Assembly (NCBI GenBank): GCA_016800925.1
Contig: JABCPU010000130.1
Coordinates: forward strand, 1 to 64,000
Direction: 5' to 3'
Source: Suillus spraguei
Lineage: Eukaryota; Basidiomycota; Agaricomycetes; Boletales; Suillaceae
DNA: 64,000 nt
Part shown: positions 63,129 through 64,000 of the stretch, piece after piece
Layout: every line of letters starts with the position of its first letter
Position numbering within the stretch: position 1 is the stretch's first letter
Position numbers and translations under genes: made by a program
Notes under the pieces: model-generated
What the model was told of the DNA's origin: nothing
Seen by the model: only the letters and a program-made list of their open reading frames with translations
Database searches by the model: none

Positions 63129-64000
63129 TCAAAGAGTCCCTGCCTCTTTCTTGAGCACCTGCGAATGCACTTCATGGACTCGTATATCCGTCTCACAAAG
63201 GCAAATCTCAGCATCATTGGTCTCCTGCAGGCACTGATGGTTCATAGTGGCTTGGGAGCTCTCATGCTCGCCGGTAGCACAAAGGCAATCATACTTTTTG
63301 ACGTCATGATTATGCTCACTCTTCGCATCGAGCTTCACAATGAAGCGCTTGTGCCTGTTGTCATGGTGGGACATAGCATCAGAGTGCATACTCTGGATCT
63401 CGTCCTTCATCTGGTCTACCTGCTCCATTACATGCAATTTTGCTTTTTTTTTCTTCAAACTGCCAGTGCTGGTCGGAAGGGACGTCTGGGGAGTTGGCAA
63501 GGTGAAATAGTCTGATGTCGAGGTAGTATTGCATGTCATCGATGAAGGTGTTGATGCACTCCGTGATATCTCCAGCGGTAAGTGGTGTCACTCTTCCCCT
63601 GGCTTGACGGCTTCTGGGAGTTAAATGCTGAGCGGTTGTTATAGGAAGACATTGAGGATTTTTCTGGCATGTAGAATGGCTCTGGAGCGTCAAGAGGGGG
63701 TGATGGCGATGAGGGGAGCTGCCGTTTCTTCCCTGCAACACAGGGAGGGCTGTCAGTTGTCTCGTCAACCATCATGGCTTCATTGTCGTCATTGTAGTTG
63801 TAGTTGTAGTCAGTGTTATAGTGATTTTCAATGTTACCTTGCAACAGGAGAAGACTGGGAAGGTGAAAATGAGACAATGTATCATAAGGGGTGCCATGGG
63901 AGGGAGTAGAAGCATGGGAGGGAGCACAAGAGGGAGCGGGACCATGAGAAGGAGTGGGAGCATGAGAGGCAGTGGGAGCCTGGGAGGCAGCAGGAGCCTG
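63129..64000 (-). CDS. Probable Harbinger partner protein, C-terminal part
   Basis: The minus-strand gene is truncated by the window edge. The upstream part has Pro/Ala/Ser/His repeats (beyond 63900), then NYNYNDDNEAMMVDE with DSPPCVAGKKRQLPSSPSP. The last exon contains TGSLKKKKAKLHVMEQVDQM and a coiled-coil end (VHEVHSQVLKKEAGTL) with its stop at 63129. The convergent position beside a DDE_Tnp_4 gene, the Lys-rich stretch and the coiled-coil tail fit the Myb/SANT-type second protein of PIF/Harbinger elements, which brings transposase to DNA. The Myb domain itself would lie outside the window. Exon borders are uncertain (one donor candidate GTAAC near 63837). Confidence 0.5.

Overview
The window is nuclear DNA of a filamentous fungus, most likely an Agaricomycete. 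Evidence for this: GT-AG introns of about 45-60 bp, a KDZ (Kyakuja-Dileera-Zisupton) transposon, Ty3/gypsy elements with chromodomains, a WD40-HET gene and an intron-rich secreted pepsin-like gene. An order such as Boletales is only a guess. No rRNA or tRNA gene or CRISPR array was seen. Most of the 64 kb is a nested stack of transposable elements whose order can be read from target-site duplications (TSDs). LEFT PART (1-8.5 kb): an LTR remnant; a hAT element (204-1821, 8-bp TSD) holding a solo LTR (831-1694); a broken WD40-HET gene (2309-5167); a six-exon aspartic-protease-like gene (5874-7331) in which both catalytic motifs are lost. C ELEMENT (8507-34868): an old Ty3/gypsy element. Its 5' LTR is split by a KDZ element (9397-17647, 830-bp inverted ends, 8-bp TSD, three genes). 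Its gag is split by a chromovirus, B1 (19323-26645, TSD TACAG). Its RNase H region is split by a solo C LTR (29377-30332). MIDDLE (34.9-37.3 kb): two decayed genes of unknown function. B2 ELEMENT (37259-48488, minus strand, TSD TATAT): an older relative of B1 that itself holds four LTR insertions. RIGHT PART: a 113-bp tandem repeat, a solo B LTR, and a decayed minus-strand reading frame cut by element A (51674-59608, TSD CATAA, LTRs differing at 7 of 769 positions). Then a PIF/Harbinger transposase gene is cut by a solo B LTR (TSD GACTT), with its likely partner gene convergent at the right edge. The most interesting signals are in the retrotransposons. (1) A and C, two different Ty3/gypsy families, both carry an intron-containing ANTISENSE gene between pol and the 3' LTR, encoding a Zn2Cys6-like cysteine cluster. 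(2) A and B both show an 11-nt match between the predicted 5' end of the transcript and the primer-binding site, the signature of Tf1-type self-priming. (3) A has a textbook -1 frameshift cassette at the gag stop: slippery heptamer, 5-nt spacer, 10-bp stem and a possible pseudoknot. (4) Family B carries a sense accessory ORF with two zinc knuckles after pol. (5) The KDZ element carries two further genes, one resembling the RNase H1 hybrid-binding (viroplasmin) domain. Many stops and LTR differences are C-to-T changes, often at CpG, as expected of methylated repeats.
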